Source: VRUE01 sp963699225
Lineage (GTDB): Bacteria > Actinomycetota > Thermoleophilia > Solirubrobacterales > 70-9
Assembly (NCBI GenBank): GCA_963699225.1
Contig: OY969423.1
Location: 682,001 to 746,000, forward strand
Length of the DNA stretch: 64,000 nucleotides
Direction: 5' to 3'
Both the position numbers and the translations under genes were made by a program. Below, piece by piece: positions 1 to 9,723 of the stretch. The notes beneath the pieces are model-generated. The model had not been told where the DNA came from. It worked only from the letters and a program-made list of their open reading frames with translations, and did no database searches. The stretch's first letter is position 1. Every line of letters starts with the position of its first letter.

Positions 1-1383
1 CCCGGTGGCCAGCTGGACGTTGTCCCCCGCCGACCAGGGCCTTTCGGTTCCGCCTTCCTTGTAGAGCTGGTTGCGCCAATGCTGGGAGGGGAGCAGGGTT
101 TCGTCTTCGACCGGCAGGTCGATGCCGGTCGGCCGCCCGATGCCGAGCGCGTGCGCCCAGTGCTGCAGCTCGCCGGTATTCCACATGCGGTAGCCAAGCG
201 TGTAGAAGAAGACGTCCGAGGAGACTTCCAGCGCCTGGACGAGGCTGACCGCGCCGTTGGCCGCTTCTCCCGCGTTTTTGAAGATCTGGCCGCCGATTTC
301 CAGCTGGCCGGGGTCGTCGATCACTTCACCGAGCTGCAGTTTGCCGCTTTCGAGCGCGGCAAGGGCGGTTATGAGCTTGAAGGTCGAGCCCGTCGGATAG
401 AGGCCGTTGGTTACCCGGTCGAGGAGCGGCGCGGCGGGATTGTTATAGGTCTCGTCGACCTGGTTCTGGGAAAGCGGCGGAGTGAGCGAGGCGGGTTCAT
501 AGGTCGGGAACGAGCCGAGGCCGAGGATTTCGCCGGTGTGCACGTCCATCGTGATGAAGCCGCCGGGAAGACCCCGTTCGGCCAGCGCCGCCTCCCCCGC
601 CACCTGCACTTTTTCGTCGATCGAGAGCTTGAGATTGTCGCCGGGCGAAGGGGGCTCGGTGAAGAGCCTCCCGTTCGGGGTTGGCTCGCCGAGGGCATCG
701 ACCTGGACTCTGGTCAGACCGGGCTTGCCGCGCAGAAAACGATCATAGGTGTCCTCCAGTCCGTTCTGGCCAATCTCGTCGCCTGGCTGCAGGCGACGGA
801 AGCGCGGCTCTTTCAGCTGTTTTTCGGTGACCTCGCCGACGGTGCCGAGGATGTGGGCGGCGAGGGTCCCGTCCGGGTAGTCGCGGACGAAGACGCGCTC
901 GACCTCGACGCCGGGAAAGCGCGCCTGGTTCTCTTGCAGGTAATAGACGAGGTCGTGGCCGACGTCGCGGCGCAGCGTCACCGGCGCTGCCGGCGCCAGC
1001 TTCAGCTCTTCGTGCATCGTCTTGCGCACCCTGGGCAGGGTGCTGTGGGTCAGGGCGGCGAGCTTCGCCAGCTCGGCGCGGCGTTCACGCAGATCGGTTG
1101 GCAGTTTGCGCGGGTTGACCTGTAGGGCGAGACTGGTGCGGTTGGCGACCAGCACCTTGCCGTTGCGATATTGGATCTCGCCGCGCGGAGCGCTGGTGCG
1201 GAAGGAGCGGGTGCGGTTGTTCTTCGCTTCGGCGAGATACTTTTCGCCGTCGATCACCTGCAGCAGCCAGAGCCTGAAAAAAAGGACTCCAAAGAGAACA
1301 ACCGCGACGCCCCCGAAGAGGGCGATACGCAGCGCCAGGCGGTTGGTCATCGCAGGACCGCGCTCGTCGGAGCGGAGGTACAT
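1..1383 (-). CDS. mrdA: Penicillin-binding protein 2 (class B transpeptidase), C-terminus beyond window
   Basis: Cross-links peptidoglycan during cell elongation, anchored in the membrane facing outward. The minus-strand frame is open to base 1, giving 461 codons. There is a single N-terminal membrane segment at about residues 16-44, then the dimerisation domain (RTSAPRGEI), then the transpeptidase domain with the catalytic STFK motif at residues 333-336 (bases 376-387) and the SSD second motif near residue 390. The WSAGDNVQLATG stretch lies just before the edge, and the KTG motif is off the window. The ATG at 1383 has GAGGAA 7 nt upstream; an ATG at 1350 is the alternative. It follows mreD by 9 nt, the classic mreBCD-mrdA order. 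Confidence 0.95.
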   Translation of the reverse strand, partial: MYLRSDERGPAMTNRLALRIALFGGVAVVLFGVLFFRLWLLQVIDGEKYLAEAKNNRTRSFRTSAPRGEIQYRNGKVLVANRTSLALQVNPRKLPTDLRERRAELAKLAALTHSTLPRVRKTMHEELKLAPAAPVTLRRDVGHDLVYYLQENQARFPGVEVERVFVRDYPDGTLAAHILGTVGEVTEKQLKEPRFRRLQPGDEIGQNGLEDTYDRFLRGKPGLTRVQVDALGEPTPNGRLFTEPPSPGDNLKLSIDEKVQVAGEAALAERGLPGGFITMDVHTGEILGLGSFPTYEPASLTPPLSQNQVDETYNNPAAPLLDRVTNGLYPTGSTFKLITALAALESGKLQLGEVIDDPGQLEIGGQIFKNAGEAANGAVSLVQALEVSSDVFFYTLGYRMWNTGELQHWAHALGIGRPTGIDLPVEDETLLPSQHWRNQLYKEGGTERPWSAGDNVQLATG

Positions 1384-1392
1384 AGCCGTTCC

Positions 1393-1941
1393 TCAGGCTC
1401 CCAGCGCCCTCGGCTGGCGCCGGCGCTGCACCTTCGGCTCCTCGACCAGGGCCGGACGCAGCACCCGCCGCACGAGCAGGTAGAGCGGCCAGCCGAGGAA
1501 GAACGCGTAGACGCTCTTCAGCAGCAGGTCGCGGACGATCAGCAAGCTCACCGGGGCGTCGATCCCGAGCAGCAGCTGGATCACGCCGAAGCCGATCTCG
1601 GCGCCCAGGGTGAAGCCCATGCAAAGCAGGGCGGGCGCCAGCGAGTTGTGGATCTCAAAGCGCTCGCGGAAGAGCCCGGCCAGGTAGCCGACGCTGAGCA
1701 GTACCAGCGAGGAGACGCCGAGCGCCTCGACCAGGAGGCAATCGAGGAAGAAGCCGATCGAGAAGCCGGCGACGGCGCCAGTGAGGCTGCCACCGAGCAG
1801 GGCGAGGCAGACGACCAGGGCCGGGAGGATGTCCGGGCTGACGTGGAAAAGTTCGACCTGGGAGAAGAAGGAGAGCTGCAGGAGGACGCCGAGCAGCCCG
1901 ATCAGGGCGATGCGGGCGACGATCTTCGGGGTGAGGATCAC
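1393..1941 (-). CDS. mreD: Rod shape-determining membrane protein MreD
   Basis: Integral membrane member of the elongasome that works with MreC and MreB. The 182-aa product is almost wholly hydrophobic, with about five membrane segments (for example residues 8-28 and 36-60). It has the short C-terminal cytoplasmic basic tail usual for the family. Identification rests on position between mreC and mrdA plus hydropathy, since MreD has few fixed motifs. It overlaps the end of mreC by 4 nt, indicating translational coupling. Confidence 0.9.
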   Translation of the reverse strand: MILTPKIVARIALIGLLGVLLQLSFFSQVELFHVSPDILPALVVCLALLGGSLTGAVAGFSIGFFLDCLLVEALGVSSLVLLSVGYLAGLFRERFEIHNSLAPALLCMGFTLGAEIGFGVIQLLLGIDAPVSLLIVRDLLLKSVYAFFLGWPLYLLVRRVLRPALVEEPKVQRRRQPRALGA

Positions 1942-2801
1942 CCGCGCGAACCCCCGGTCAGGACCTGGACCAGGTCGAGGTTGCGCAGATCGGCGAAGGG
2001 GCGCACGTCGACCTGTTCTTTGGCCTCCTGTTCGATCGCCTGTTCAATCGCCGAGGTCTTGGTCACTTCGCCGAGCGGCAGCCCCGGCGGGAAAAGCGAG
2101 GCGAGACCCTGGGCGCGCCAGCCGGCGGTAACCACCGTCTGGCCGCCGTGGACCCGCTTGGTCGAGTCGATGAAGTCGAGGATCAGCGTTTCGGGGTCGC
2201 CGACTTCGGGCTTGACGACGCCCTGGACGCCGGACGGGACCACCTTGGCCGAGACCGCGCTTTCGTGATCGGTGAGCAGCATCACCTGAGAAGAACCCGG
2301 CTCGACCGAGGCGATGCGGCCGACAAGGCCGTCGCCGCTGATCACCGGATCGTTTACGTGAACGCCATCGCCGCTGCCGACGTCGATATTCACGCTCGAG
2401 CGCCAGACCGTCGGCGAGCGCGCGATCACGCGCCCCGCGACCGGCTTGTAGGCGGACGCGGCCAGCACAGGGTCGCGGTCGAGCTTGACCAGCTTGCGCA
2501 GTTCGGCGTTCTCCTGCATCGCCTCCTGGCCGGCGACTGCCTGTTCCCGCGTCTTCGCCAGCTCGCTCTTGAGGCGACTGTTTTCGCCCCTGGCGTCGAA
2601 GGTCTTGTCGAACCAGTCGACCAGGTCGCGAGCCGGCTTCAACGCCCGGTCGGCCACGCCCTGGACCGGGCTGAAGATCGTGCTGACGCCGCGCTGCAGG
2701 CCGTTCGATCCCTGCCCATAGGTGATCGTCAGCAGCACGAAGGAGCCGACGACCAACAGGGCGAGCACCGCCCTACGGCGGCGAACTTGCTTTCGGTACA
2801 C
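1938..2801 (-). CDS. mreC: Rod shape-determining protein MreC
   Basis: Membrane-anchored extracytoplasmic scaffold that links MreB filaments to PBP2. The 287-aa protein has a short cytoplasmic basic tail (YRKQVRRRR), one membrane helix at about residues 11-30, a coiled coil at about 70-105, then the beta-rich MreC domain with typical segments (AGRVIARSPTVW, DPVISGDGLVGRI, VQGVVKPEVGD). Length is normal for the family. It lies 38 nt downstream of mreB and overlaps mreD, so the cluster is probably one transcript. Confidence 0.95.
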   Translation of the reverse strand: MYRKQVRRRRAVLALLVVGSFVLLTITYGQGSNGLQRGVSTIFSPVQGVADRALKPARDLVDWFDKTFDARGENSRLKSELAKTREQAVAGQEAMQENAELRKLVKLDRDPVLAASAYKPVAGRVIARSPTVWRSSVNIDVGSGDGVHVNDPVISGDGLVGRIASVEPGSSQVMLLTDHESAVSAKVVPSGVQGVVKPEVGDPETLILDFIDSTKRVHGGQTVVTAGWRAQGLASLFPPGLPLGEVTKTSAIEQAIEQEAKEQVDVRPFADLRNLDLVQVLTGGSRG

Positions 2802-2839
2802 GGTGAAGGCCTAAGTTTGGGGCTTGCGGTGAAGGGAAC

Positions 2840-3889
<1,050 letters not shown>

Positions 3890-3955
3890 TCGTGAATTTG
3901 GAGGACTTCCAGGCGAAATGATCCCAAACGGACCAAGCGGGGTGCTTGCGCGCGC

Positions 3956-4510
3956 TCAGCCCTGGGTGAAAAGTTCCGGCGCCAGCTCGAACAGCAGGCC
4001 CACCGGTAGGCCGACAACATTGGAGACGCTGCCCTCGATCCGCTCGACCAGGGTCGATCCCAGGGTCTGGATCGCGTATCCACCCGAGCGTCCCTGCCAC
4101 TCGCCGAAGGCAACGTAGCGCTCCTTCTCGGCCTCGCTCAGCTGCTTGAAGGTCACAGCAGTGCGTTCAAGGCCGGCTCGCTCCTCGCCGTCGACGACGA
4201 CCACCAGCCCGCTCAGCACCTCATGCGTACGGCCCGACATGCGGTCCAGATAGGCGCGTGCCTCGACGCGGTCAACGGGCTTGCCCAGCGCCTTGCCGTC
4301 GAGCACGACATCGGTGTCGCAGGCGATCACGACGCCATCGCGCGGAACGGCTCGCGCCTTCAGGCGGGCGTTCTCCAGCACCTCGAACTCGGGGTCCCCG
4401 CCGCTCAGCTCATCGACGCCGGAGACGACCACCTCGAACTCAACTCCGAGCTTTCGCAGGATCTCGCTTCGCTGCGGCGACCCCGATGCCAGCGTGACGC
4501 TTGGAGTCAT
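3956..4510 (-). CDS. maf: Maf-family nucleotide pyrophosphatase
   Basis: House-cleaning enzyme that hydrolyses non-canonical or modified NTPs to NMP and PPi; Maf proteins are also linked to septum control. Visible motifs are the N-terminal ASGSPQR substrate loop, the acidic VIACDTDVVLDG segment and the C-terminal EGSVSNVVGLPVGLL. I place the start at the ATG at 4510 (MTPSVTLASGSPQR, 184 aa) because the family begins just before ASxSPRR. The frame runs further upstream only through an inverted repeat. That start codon is itself the last three bases of the 25-nt arm of the repeat at 4508-4631. Confidence 0.92.
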   Translation of the reverse strand: MTPSVTLASGSPQRSEILRKLGVEFEVVVSGVDELSGGDPEFEVLENARLKARAVPRDGVVIACDTDVVLDGKALGKPVDRVEARAYLDRMSGRTHEVLSGLVVVVDGEERAGLERTAVTFKQLSEAEKERYVAFGEWQGRSGGYAIQTLGSTLVERIEGSVSNVVGLPVGLLFELAPELFTQG

Positions 4511-4631
4511 CGTCGGCACTTGGGCGGGGGTCGGAACGTCTTGCACTTTTTCGGCACGGCCTTGCGGCGACAGCGAATCGACTCTCCACCGAAAAAGTTA
4601 AGTGGAGACCCCCGCCCAAGTGCCGACGATG
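4508..4631. repeat. Long inverted repeat between ndk and maf
   Basis: The arms 4508-4532 and 4607-4631 are exact reverse complements over 25 nt. An inner stem pairs 4545-4554 (actttttcgg) with 4589-4598 (ccgaaaaagt). The unit fills the ndk-maf gap exactly. One arm ends at 4631, directly against the ndk stop codon (4632-4634). The other contains the maf ATG (4508-4510). Folded as RNA it would be a very strong hairpin acting as terminator and/or occluding the maf start. It resembles the other elements in size and placement, but its loop differs. Confidence 0.9.
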
Positions 4632-5039
4632 CTAGGACAGCTCTGGGAACCAGATCTCGATCTCGCGCTCGGCCGACTCGTCGGAGTCCGAGCCGTGGAC
4701 CATGTTGAAGGTCACCTCGAGCGCGAAGTCACCGCGAATCGAGCCGGGAGCGGCCTCGACCGGGTTGGTGGCGCCGATCAGCTGACGGGCCGCCGCAACG
4801 GCTTCGTGGCCCTCGAGCACCATCGCGACCAGGGTGCCGCCGGTGATGAAGGAGACCAGCTCGCCGAAGAAGGGCTTCTCGGTGTGCTCTTCGTAGTGCT
4901 TGTTGGCGATCGGCTCATCGGCGCGCATCGTCTTCAGCGCCGCGACCCGCAGGCCCTTGCGCTCAAAGCGTGCGATCACCTCGCCGGTGAGAGCGCGCTG
5001 GAAGGCGTCAGGCTTTACGAGGATCAGCGTCCGGCTCAC
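4632..5039 (-). CDS. ndk: Nucleoside diphosphate kinase
   Basis: Transfers the gamma-phosphate of ATP to NDPs through a phosphohistidine. It is 135 aa, the standard length. Key features are the N-terminal LILVKPDAFQR, the nucleotide-binding RQLIGATNPVEAAPGSIRGDF and the catalytic histidine in NMVHGSDSDESAEREI. The GTG start at 5037-5039 lies inside the 3' end of the zinc-ribbon gene, a 32 nt overlap, implying coupled translation. The stop abuts a long inverted repeat. Confidence 0.97.
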   Translation of the reverse strand: MSRTLILVKPDAFQRALTGEVIARFERKGLRVAALKTMRADEPIANKHYEEHTEKPFFGELVSFITGGTLVAMVLEGHEAVAAARQLIGATNPVEAAPGSIRGDFALEVTFNMVHGSDSDESAEREIEIWFPELS

Positions 5040-5682
5040 GGGCGGGGCTCCTTTGGGTTCGTTTGGGTCGGGTCGCCTCGGCGTCCTGCTCGGACGCGGG
5101 CGCCTCTTTGGATTTCGCCGCCGGGCGGCGTTTTTTGGCCTGCGGCTCGCGCTTGGGGCGCTCCTCGCCTCGGGCGGCAGAACGCTCGGCGCGGGGCTCG
5201 CGACGCCCCTCTTTGCTGGAGCGCTCTCGGCGAGGCCGCTCGGCGATCGCGGTTTCGCAGTAGGGACAGAGGGCCCAGCGGGGATCGACCGGCTTGCCGC
5301 AGCTCTTGCAGGGGTCCTTGAGGCGGCTCTGGCACTGCGGGCAGCGCAGGAAGCTCTTCTCCACCGGGTATTCGCATTTCGGGCAGGAGGCCTCGGTCAG
5401 TTGGCGCACCTTGAGCTCCGCGGCGCGGATCTCCAACTCGCGTTCGTGCGCGTCCTCGAGGAACTCTGGTGGGCGCACGATCGCGTAGACCGCGGTGCCG
5501 ATGTAGGGGAAGAAGGAGCCGACCGTGGCGCAGGCGACCAGGAAGGGATCGGAGATGCGGCGACGGGCGTCGAGGTAGGTGTAGACGATCAAGGCAAGCC
5601 AGACGACGACGATCATCAGGATGAAAAGGGTGACGGCCAGGTTGAGGCCGCTGTTTGAGATGCCGAAGATCGCTAGTGCCAT
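5008..5682 (-). CDS. Membrane-anchored zinc-ribbon protein
   Basis: 224 aa. The N-terminus has two membrane segments (about residues 12-35 and 47-67). Then come two treble-clef/zinc-ribbon-like CxxC pairs: CPKC/CPQC near residues 99-120 and CKSC/CPYC near 127-147. The tail is a long, basic, low-complexity stretch rich in Arg, Lys, Glu and Ala (about residues 150-224). I do not recognise a specific function. The architecture suggests a membrane-tethered binding protein with a disordered cytoplasmic tail. Its end overlaps ndk by 32 nt. Confidence 0.8.
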   Translation of the reverse strand: MALAIFGISNSGLNLAVTLFILMIVVVWLALIVYTYLDARRRISDPFLVACATVGSFFPYIGTAVYAIVRPPEFLEDAHERELEIRAAELKVRQLTEASCPKCEYPVEKSFLRCPQCQSRLKDPCKSCGKPVDPRWALCPYCETAIAERPRRERSSKEGRREPRAERSAARGEERPKREPQAKKRRPAAKSKEAPASEQDAEATRPKRTQRSPAREPDADPRKA

Positions 5683-5745
5683 GGCTGGAAGCCCGCCGGA
5701 GAGGGGAGCGGCAGTCTACTTCGCCGCCGGACGCTTGAACCCTCG

Positions 5746-5874
5746 CTAGAGGAAAAGACTGCCAAAGAGGTAGCCGAGGCCAAAGAAGACGAGGATCACC
5801 GCGGCGACCACGGCGGCGACCAGGGCCATCATCGAGAGCAGTTCGGAACTGGCGCTTTTAGACCCCTGAGCCAT
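5746..5874 (-). CDS. Small single-span membrane peptide downstream of folC (42 aa)
   Basis: An ATG at 5872-5874 opens a 42-codon frame ending in TAG at 5746-5748. The product has a short Ser/Lys-rich head (MAQGSKSASSELLS) and then one long hydrophobic helix rich in Val, Ala, Leu and Phe ending in LFGSLFL. The start lies inside the last codons of folC (17 nt overlap), so it would be translated by coupling, and GAGG sits about 9 nt upstream. The clean hydrophobic pattern argues that it is real. Function unknown. Confidence 0.6.
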   Translation of the reverse strand: MAQGSKSASSELLSMMALVAAVVAAVILVFFGLGYLFGSLFL

Positions 5875-7132
5875 CGCTGGCATCCTCGCACAGGCGCAGA
5901 ACGGCACGGGCGGGCGCCAGCACGTAATGCGAGCCGGTTACCAGCAGGATGCCGTCGGGGTGCTCCGCCGCCAGCTCGCGACCCCGCCGTACGGCAACTT
6001 CGAAGTGGGGAACCTGCTCGGCGCTGAGACCGGCCTCGCGACATGCCTGTGCAAGTTTGGCGGCGCTGTGCGATCTGATGCCCGGCAGTCCTCGCGATTC
6101 CAGCGCCGTCGCGTCGAGCTCGGTGCAGACAACGTAGGAGAGGACCGGCGCCAGCGCCCCGATCATCGCGCTGGCGTCCTTGTCGCCGAGCGCGGCGATA
6201 CAGGCCACGACCGGGCGTCCGGCGGCGATTTCGGCGAGGCCCTCGGCGAGCGCGACGGCTCCGTCGGGGTTATGGGCGACGTCGATGAAAGCCGGCGGGT
6301 CCTCGCCGACTTGCTCGAGCCGACCGGGCACGGTCAGGGTGGCCGCGACCGTGGCCACCGCAGTCGGGTCCAGGGCGCCGAGGAACGCCTCCGCGGCCGC
6401 TGAGGCCAGGGCAAAGTTACGGCGCTGGAAGCGGCCCGGAGCGCGCAGCTCGATCTCGCCCGGATCCTCGGGCGCAACGATCAACTCCGCCCCCCGCTCC
6501 GCCGCCGTGCGCTCGGCCAGGCCCGACACCTCGGGGCTGACTCGGCCCAGGACCAAGGTCGTGTGGTCGCGCAGGACGGCCAGCTTCTCGACGGCGATCT
6601 CGAGCTCGCTCTCTCCCAGCCAGGCGGTGTGGTCGAGGCCGATCGAGGTCAGCACCGTCACCCGCGAGGGGATCGTGTTGGTCGCGTCGAGCCTCCCGCC
6701 CAGTCCGGCCTCGATCACCGCCGTCTCGACCCTGGCGGCAGCGAAGGCGACGAAGGCCGCTGCCGTGGCGACCTCGAACTGGGTGACCTTCTCGCCGGGC
6801 TCGAGGCCGCGATCGACCGTCTCGGCGGCCTGCGCGGTGCGCTCCACCGCCGCGGCGAAGGCCGCTTCACTGATTTCCTCGTCACCGATCAGCACCCGTT
6901 CGGCCCAACGCGTGGCGTGCGGGGAGACGCAGGCGCCCGTCCGCATCCCGTGCGCCTCCAGCAGCGCCGCGATCATCCGCGTCACCGAGGACTTGCCGTT
7001 GGTGCCGACGACGTGGATCGAGGCGAAACGGTGCTGGGGCAACCCCAACGCCGTGCTCAGCTTGTGCATCCGCTCCAAGCCGAGCTTCCAGCCGACCGGC
7101 TCCAGCGAGTCGAGATAAGCCTGCGGATCTAT
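5858..7132 (-). CDS. folC: Bifunctional folylpolyglutamate synthase / dihydrofolate synthase
   Basis: Adds glutamate to dihydropteroate and to folates using ATP. The Mur-ligase fold shows the P-loop HVVGTNGKSSVTRMI, the GLGGRLDATN metal/omega-loop segment, SIGLDHTAWLG and the C-terminal domain with DVAHNPDGA. The first conventional start is TTG at 7078 (406 aa), but that removes the conserved N-terminal helix. The same frame continues upstream through DPQAYLDSLEPVGWKLGLER to an ATA at 7130-7132 that overlaps the valS stop TAG and has GGAGGAG 8 nt before it. I give that longer form (424 aa) and treat the start as unresolved. Confidence 0.9.
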   Translation of the reverse strand: MDPQAYLDSLEPVGWKLGLERMHKLSTALGLPQHRFASIHVVGTNGKSSVTRMIAALLEAHGMRTGACVSPHATRWAERVLIGDEEISEAAFAAAVERTAQAAETVDRGLEPGEKVTQFEVATAAAFVAFAAARVETAVIEAGLGGRLDATNTIPSRVTVLTSIGLDHTAWLGESELEIAVEKLAVLRDHTTLVLGRVSPEVSGLAERTAAERGAELIVAPEDPGEIELRAPGRFQRRNFALASAAAEAFLGALDPTAVATVAATLTVPGRLEQVGEDPPAFIDVAHNPDGAVALAEGLAEIAAGRPVVACIAALGDKDASAMIGALAPVLSYVVCTELDATALESRGLPGIRSHSAAKLAQACREAGLSAEQVPHFEVAVRRGRELAAEHPDGILLVTGSHYVLAPARAVLRLCEDASDGSGV

Positions 7133-9696
7133 TCGGCGAGCTCCTCCAGCTCGGCCCGGTGGCGCTCCAGCTTGGCCCGCTCCTCCTCGACGAGCTCGGC
7201 CGGCGCCCGGGCGACGAACTTCTCGTTGGCGAGCTTGCCCTCGGCGCGGGCAACCTCCGAGCGCAGCTCCTCGCGTCGGCGCTCGAGGCGGGCAGCGACG
7301 GCCTCGGCATCGATCTCCGGCGAAGCGAGGATCTGAACGACTCCCACAGAGGCGATTGGATCAGCTGACCCATCGGCGGCCTCGACCCGCGCCAGGCGCG
7401 AGACGAACTCCGGCAGTGGATCGGCCGTGCGGACCGGCAGCGTCGACTTGCTGGCCAGTTCGACCAGGTCCCGCCAGGTGCGCAGGTTGCGCGTCAGGTC
7501 GATCGCCTCGCCCATCTCGGCCTCCGCCTCCTCGTCGAAGAGGGAGGTGTCCGCTTCGGGGAATGGGTTAACCGCGAGGTGACCCTGACGACTCGGGTGG
7601 TAGGACCAGACCTCCTCGCTGACGAAGGGCATGACCGGGTGCAGCAGGGCGAGCGTGCGCTGCAGCAGCCAGAGCAGGTTGGCCGAGACCTCGGCCTCGC
7701 CCTCGTAGAGGCGCGGCTTGGCGATCTCCAGGTACCAGTCGCAGAGTTCCGACCAGAAGAAGGCGTAGGCCTCCTGCACTGCGTGGGCGAAGTCGTAGGC
7801 GTCGAGCTTCTCGCTGACCGAGGCAATCGTGCGCTCGAGCCGCGAGAGGATCCAGCGGTCCTCGATCCGCTCGGCGACAGGCCTGGCCTCAACCTCGGCA
7901 GCATTGAGCAGGATCAAGCGGCTGGCGTTCCAGAGCTTGTTGGCGAGGTCGCGGCCCTGCTGGACCTTGGCGTCGGAGTAGCGCACGTCCTGGGTCGAGG
8001 ACATCGCCAGCAACCCAAAGCGCAGGGCATCGGCGCCGTGCACGTCGATCTCCTCCAGCGGATCGATCCCGGTGCCGAGGCTCTTCGACATCCGCCGCCC
8101 GTCGCGGGCCTGGATCACCGAGTGCACGTAGACGTCCTTGAAGGGCACGTCGCCGGCGAACTCGAGCCCGGTCATGATCATCCGCGCCACCCAGAGGAAG
8201 AGGATCTCGCGCGCCGTGGTGAGGAAGCTGGTCGGGTAGAAGGCGCGCAGCTCGGGGGTGTCCTCGGGCCAGCCAAGCGTGGCGAAGGGCCAGATCGCCG
8301 AGCTGAACCAAGTGTCGAGCACGTCCTCCTCCTGGCGCAGCTCACCGCCGCAGGCGCCGCAGCTCTCGGGTGCCGCTGCCGGGTCCTCAGCGACGTAGGT
8401 CTCCTCGCAGGCGTCGCAGTACCAGACGGGAATCCGGTGGCCCCACCAGAGCTGGCGCGAGATGCACCATGGGCGGATCTCGCGCATCCATTCGAGGTAG
8501 ACGCGCTTCCACTGCCCTGGCGCGATCCGCACGCGGTCCTCCTCCACCGCCGCGATCGCCGGCGCCGCCAGCTCGTCCATGCGGCAGAACCACTGCAGCG
8601 AGATCAGCGGCTCGATTCGCTCACCGGAGCGGTGTGAGAAAGGGACGGAGTGGGTGTAGGGCTCTTCGGCGCTGAGCACGCCCTCCTCGCGCAGGGCAAG
8701 GACCACCATCTCCTGCGCCTCCGCAGCGGTGAGACCGGCGAAGCGCTCCCCCGCCTCCTCGGTGAGACGGCCGTCGGGGCCGATCACGACGATCTCCTCG
8801 AGGCCGTGCTTGCGGCCGATCTCGAAGTCGTTGGGGTCGTGCCCGGGAGTGATCTTCAGCGCCCCGGTGCCGAACTCGGGATCGACGTGCTCGTCGGCGA
8901 TGATCGGCAGGCGGCGCCCGACCAGAGGCAGGATGCAGTGCTGGCCGACGAGGTCGCCGTAGCGCTCGTCGTCGGGGTTCACGGCCACCGCGGTATCGGC
9001 GAGCATCGTCTCCGGCCGCACCGTGGCGACGGTCAGCACCCGCTCGGAGCCCTCGACCGGGTAATCGATCGAGTAAAGCGTGTCCTCGACCTCCCGGTTC
9101 TCAACCTCGAGGTCGGAGATCGCCGAGTGCGAGCCCGGGTCCCAGTTGACCATGTAGTTGTCGCGGTAGATGTAGCCCTTGTCGTAGAGCTGCTTGAAGA
9201 CCCGGTAGACGGCCTTGACGTAGCCCTCATCCAGCGTGAAGCGCTCGCGCTCGTAGTCGCAGGAGGCGCCGAGCCGCTTGTACTGCTCGACGATCCGCGA
9301 GCCGTACTCCTCGCGCCACTCCCAGACCCGCTTGACGAACTCCTCCCGCCCCAGGTCATGACGCGAAACGCCTTCGGCCCGCAGCATTTTCTCGACCACC
9401 GACTGCGTAGCGATCCCCGCGTGGTCAGTCCCCAGAATCCAGAGCGAATTCCGCCCCCGCATCCGGTTCATCCGCACCAACGCGTCCTGCATCGAGCCAT
9501 TCAACGCGTGCCCCATATGCAGCGCCCCGGTCACATTGGGCGGCGGAATCACCACCGAAAAATTCTCCTCAGGCGCACCTTCCGCCTCGGGGTGGAAGTA
9601 TTCAGCGTCCATCCATTCCGCAAAAATCCGCGCCTCGATCTCCGTCGGATCGAAGCGGGTCTTTTCCTCAAGCTTTTGGCGCTGGGCGGCGTCCAC
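7129..9696 (-). CDS. valS: Valyl-tRNA synthetase
   Basis: Charges tRNA-Val and edits threonine. The 855-aa class Ia synthetase has the HIGH-type motif HMGH at residues 60-63 after PPPNVTGAL, and the KMSKS-type loop RMSKS near residue 533. Also visible are the CP1 editing domain with the TVRPETMLADTAVAV segment, a zinc-like pair (CDACEETY/CGACGGEL), and the C-terminal coiled-coil arm rich in Glu/Arg that is diagnostic of ValRS. The start is GTG at 9694-9696. It is followed directly by folC and preceded by a 374-nt gap holding two hairpin elements. Confidence 0.97.
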   Translation of the reverse strand: MDAAQRQKLEEKTRFDPTEIEARIFAEWMDAEYFHPEAEGAPEENFSVVIPPPNVTGALHMGHALNGSMQDALVRMNRMRGRNSLWILGTDHAGIATQSVVEKMLRAEGVSRHDLGREEFVKRVWEWREEYGSRIVEQYKRLGASCDYERERFTLDEGYVKAVYRVFKQLYDKGYIYRDNYMVNWDPGSHSAISDLEVENREVEDTLYSIDYPVEGSERVLTVATVRPETMLADTAVAVNPDDERYGDLVGQHCILPLVGRRLPIIADEHVDPEFGTGALKITPGHDPNDFEIGRKHGLEEIVVIGPDGRLTEEAGERFAGLTAAEAQEMVVLALREEGVLSAEEPYTHSVPFSHRSGERIEPLISLQWFCRMDELAAPAIAAVEEDRVRIAPGQWKRVYLEWMREIRPWCISRQLWWGHRIPVWYCDACEETYVAEDPAAAPESCGACGGELRQEEDVLDTWFSSAIWPFATLGWPEDTPELRAFYPTSFLTTAREILFLWVARMIMTGLEFAGDVPFKDVYVHSVIQARDGRRMSKSLGTGIDPLEEIDVHGADALRFGLLAMSSTQDVRYSDAKVQQGRDLANKLWNASRLILLNAAEVEARPVAERIEDRWILSRLERTIASVSEKLDAYDFAHAVQEAYAFFWSELCDWYLEIAKPRLYEGEAEVSANLLWLLQRTLALLHPVMPFVSEEVWSYHPSRQGHLAVNPFPEADTSLFDEEAEAEMGEAIDLTRNLRTWRDLVELASKSTLPVRTADPLPEFVSRLARVEAADGSADPIASVGVVQILASPEIDAEAVAARLERRREELRSEVARAEGKLANEKFVARAPAELVEEERAKLERHRAELEELAE

Positions 9697-9723
9697 GGGG
9701 CGAGTCTAGATAGGCGGGGCCGC

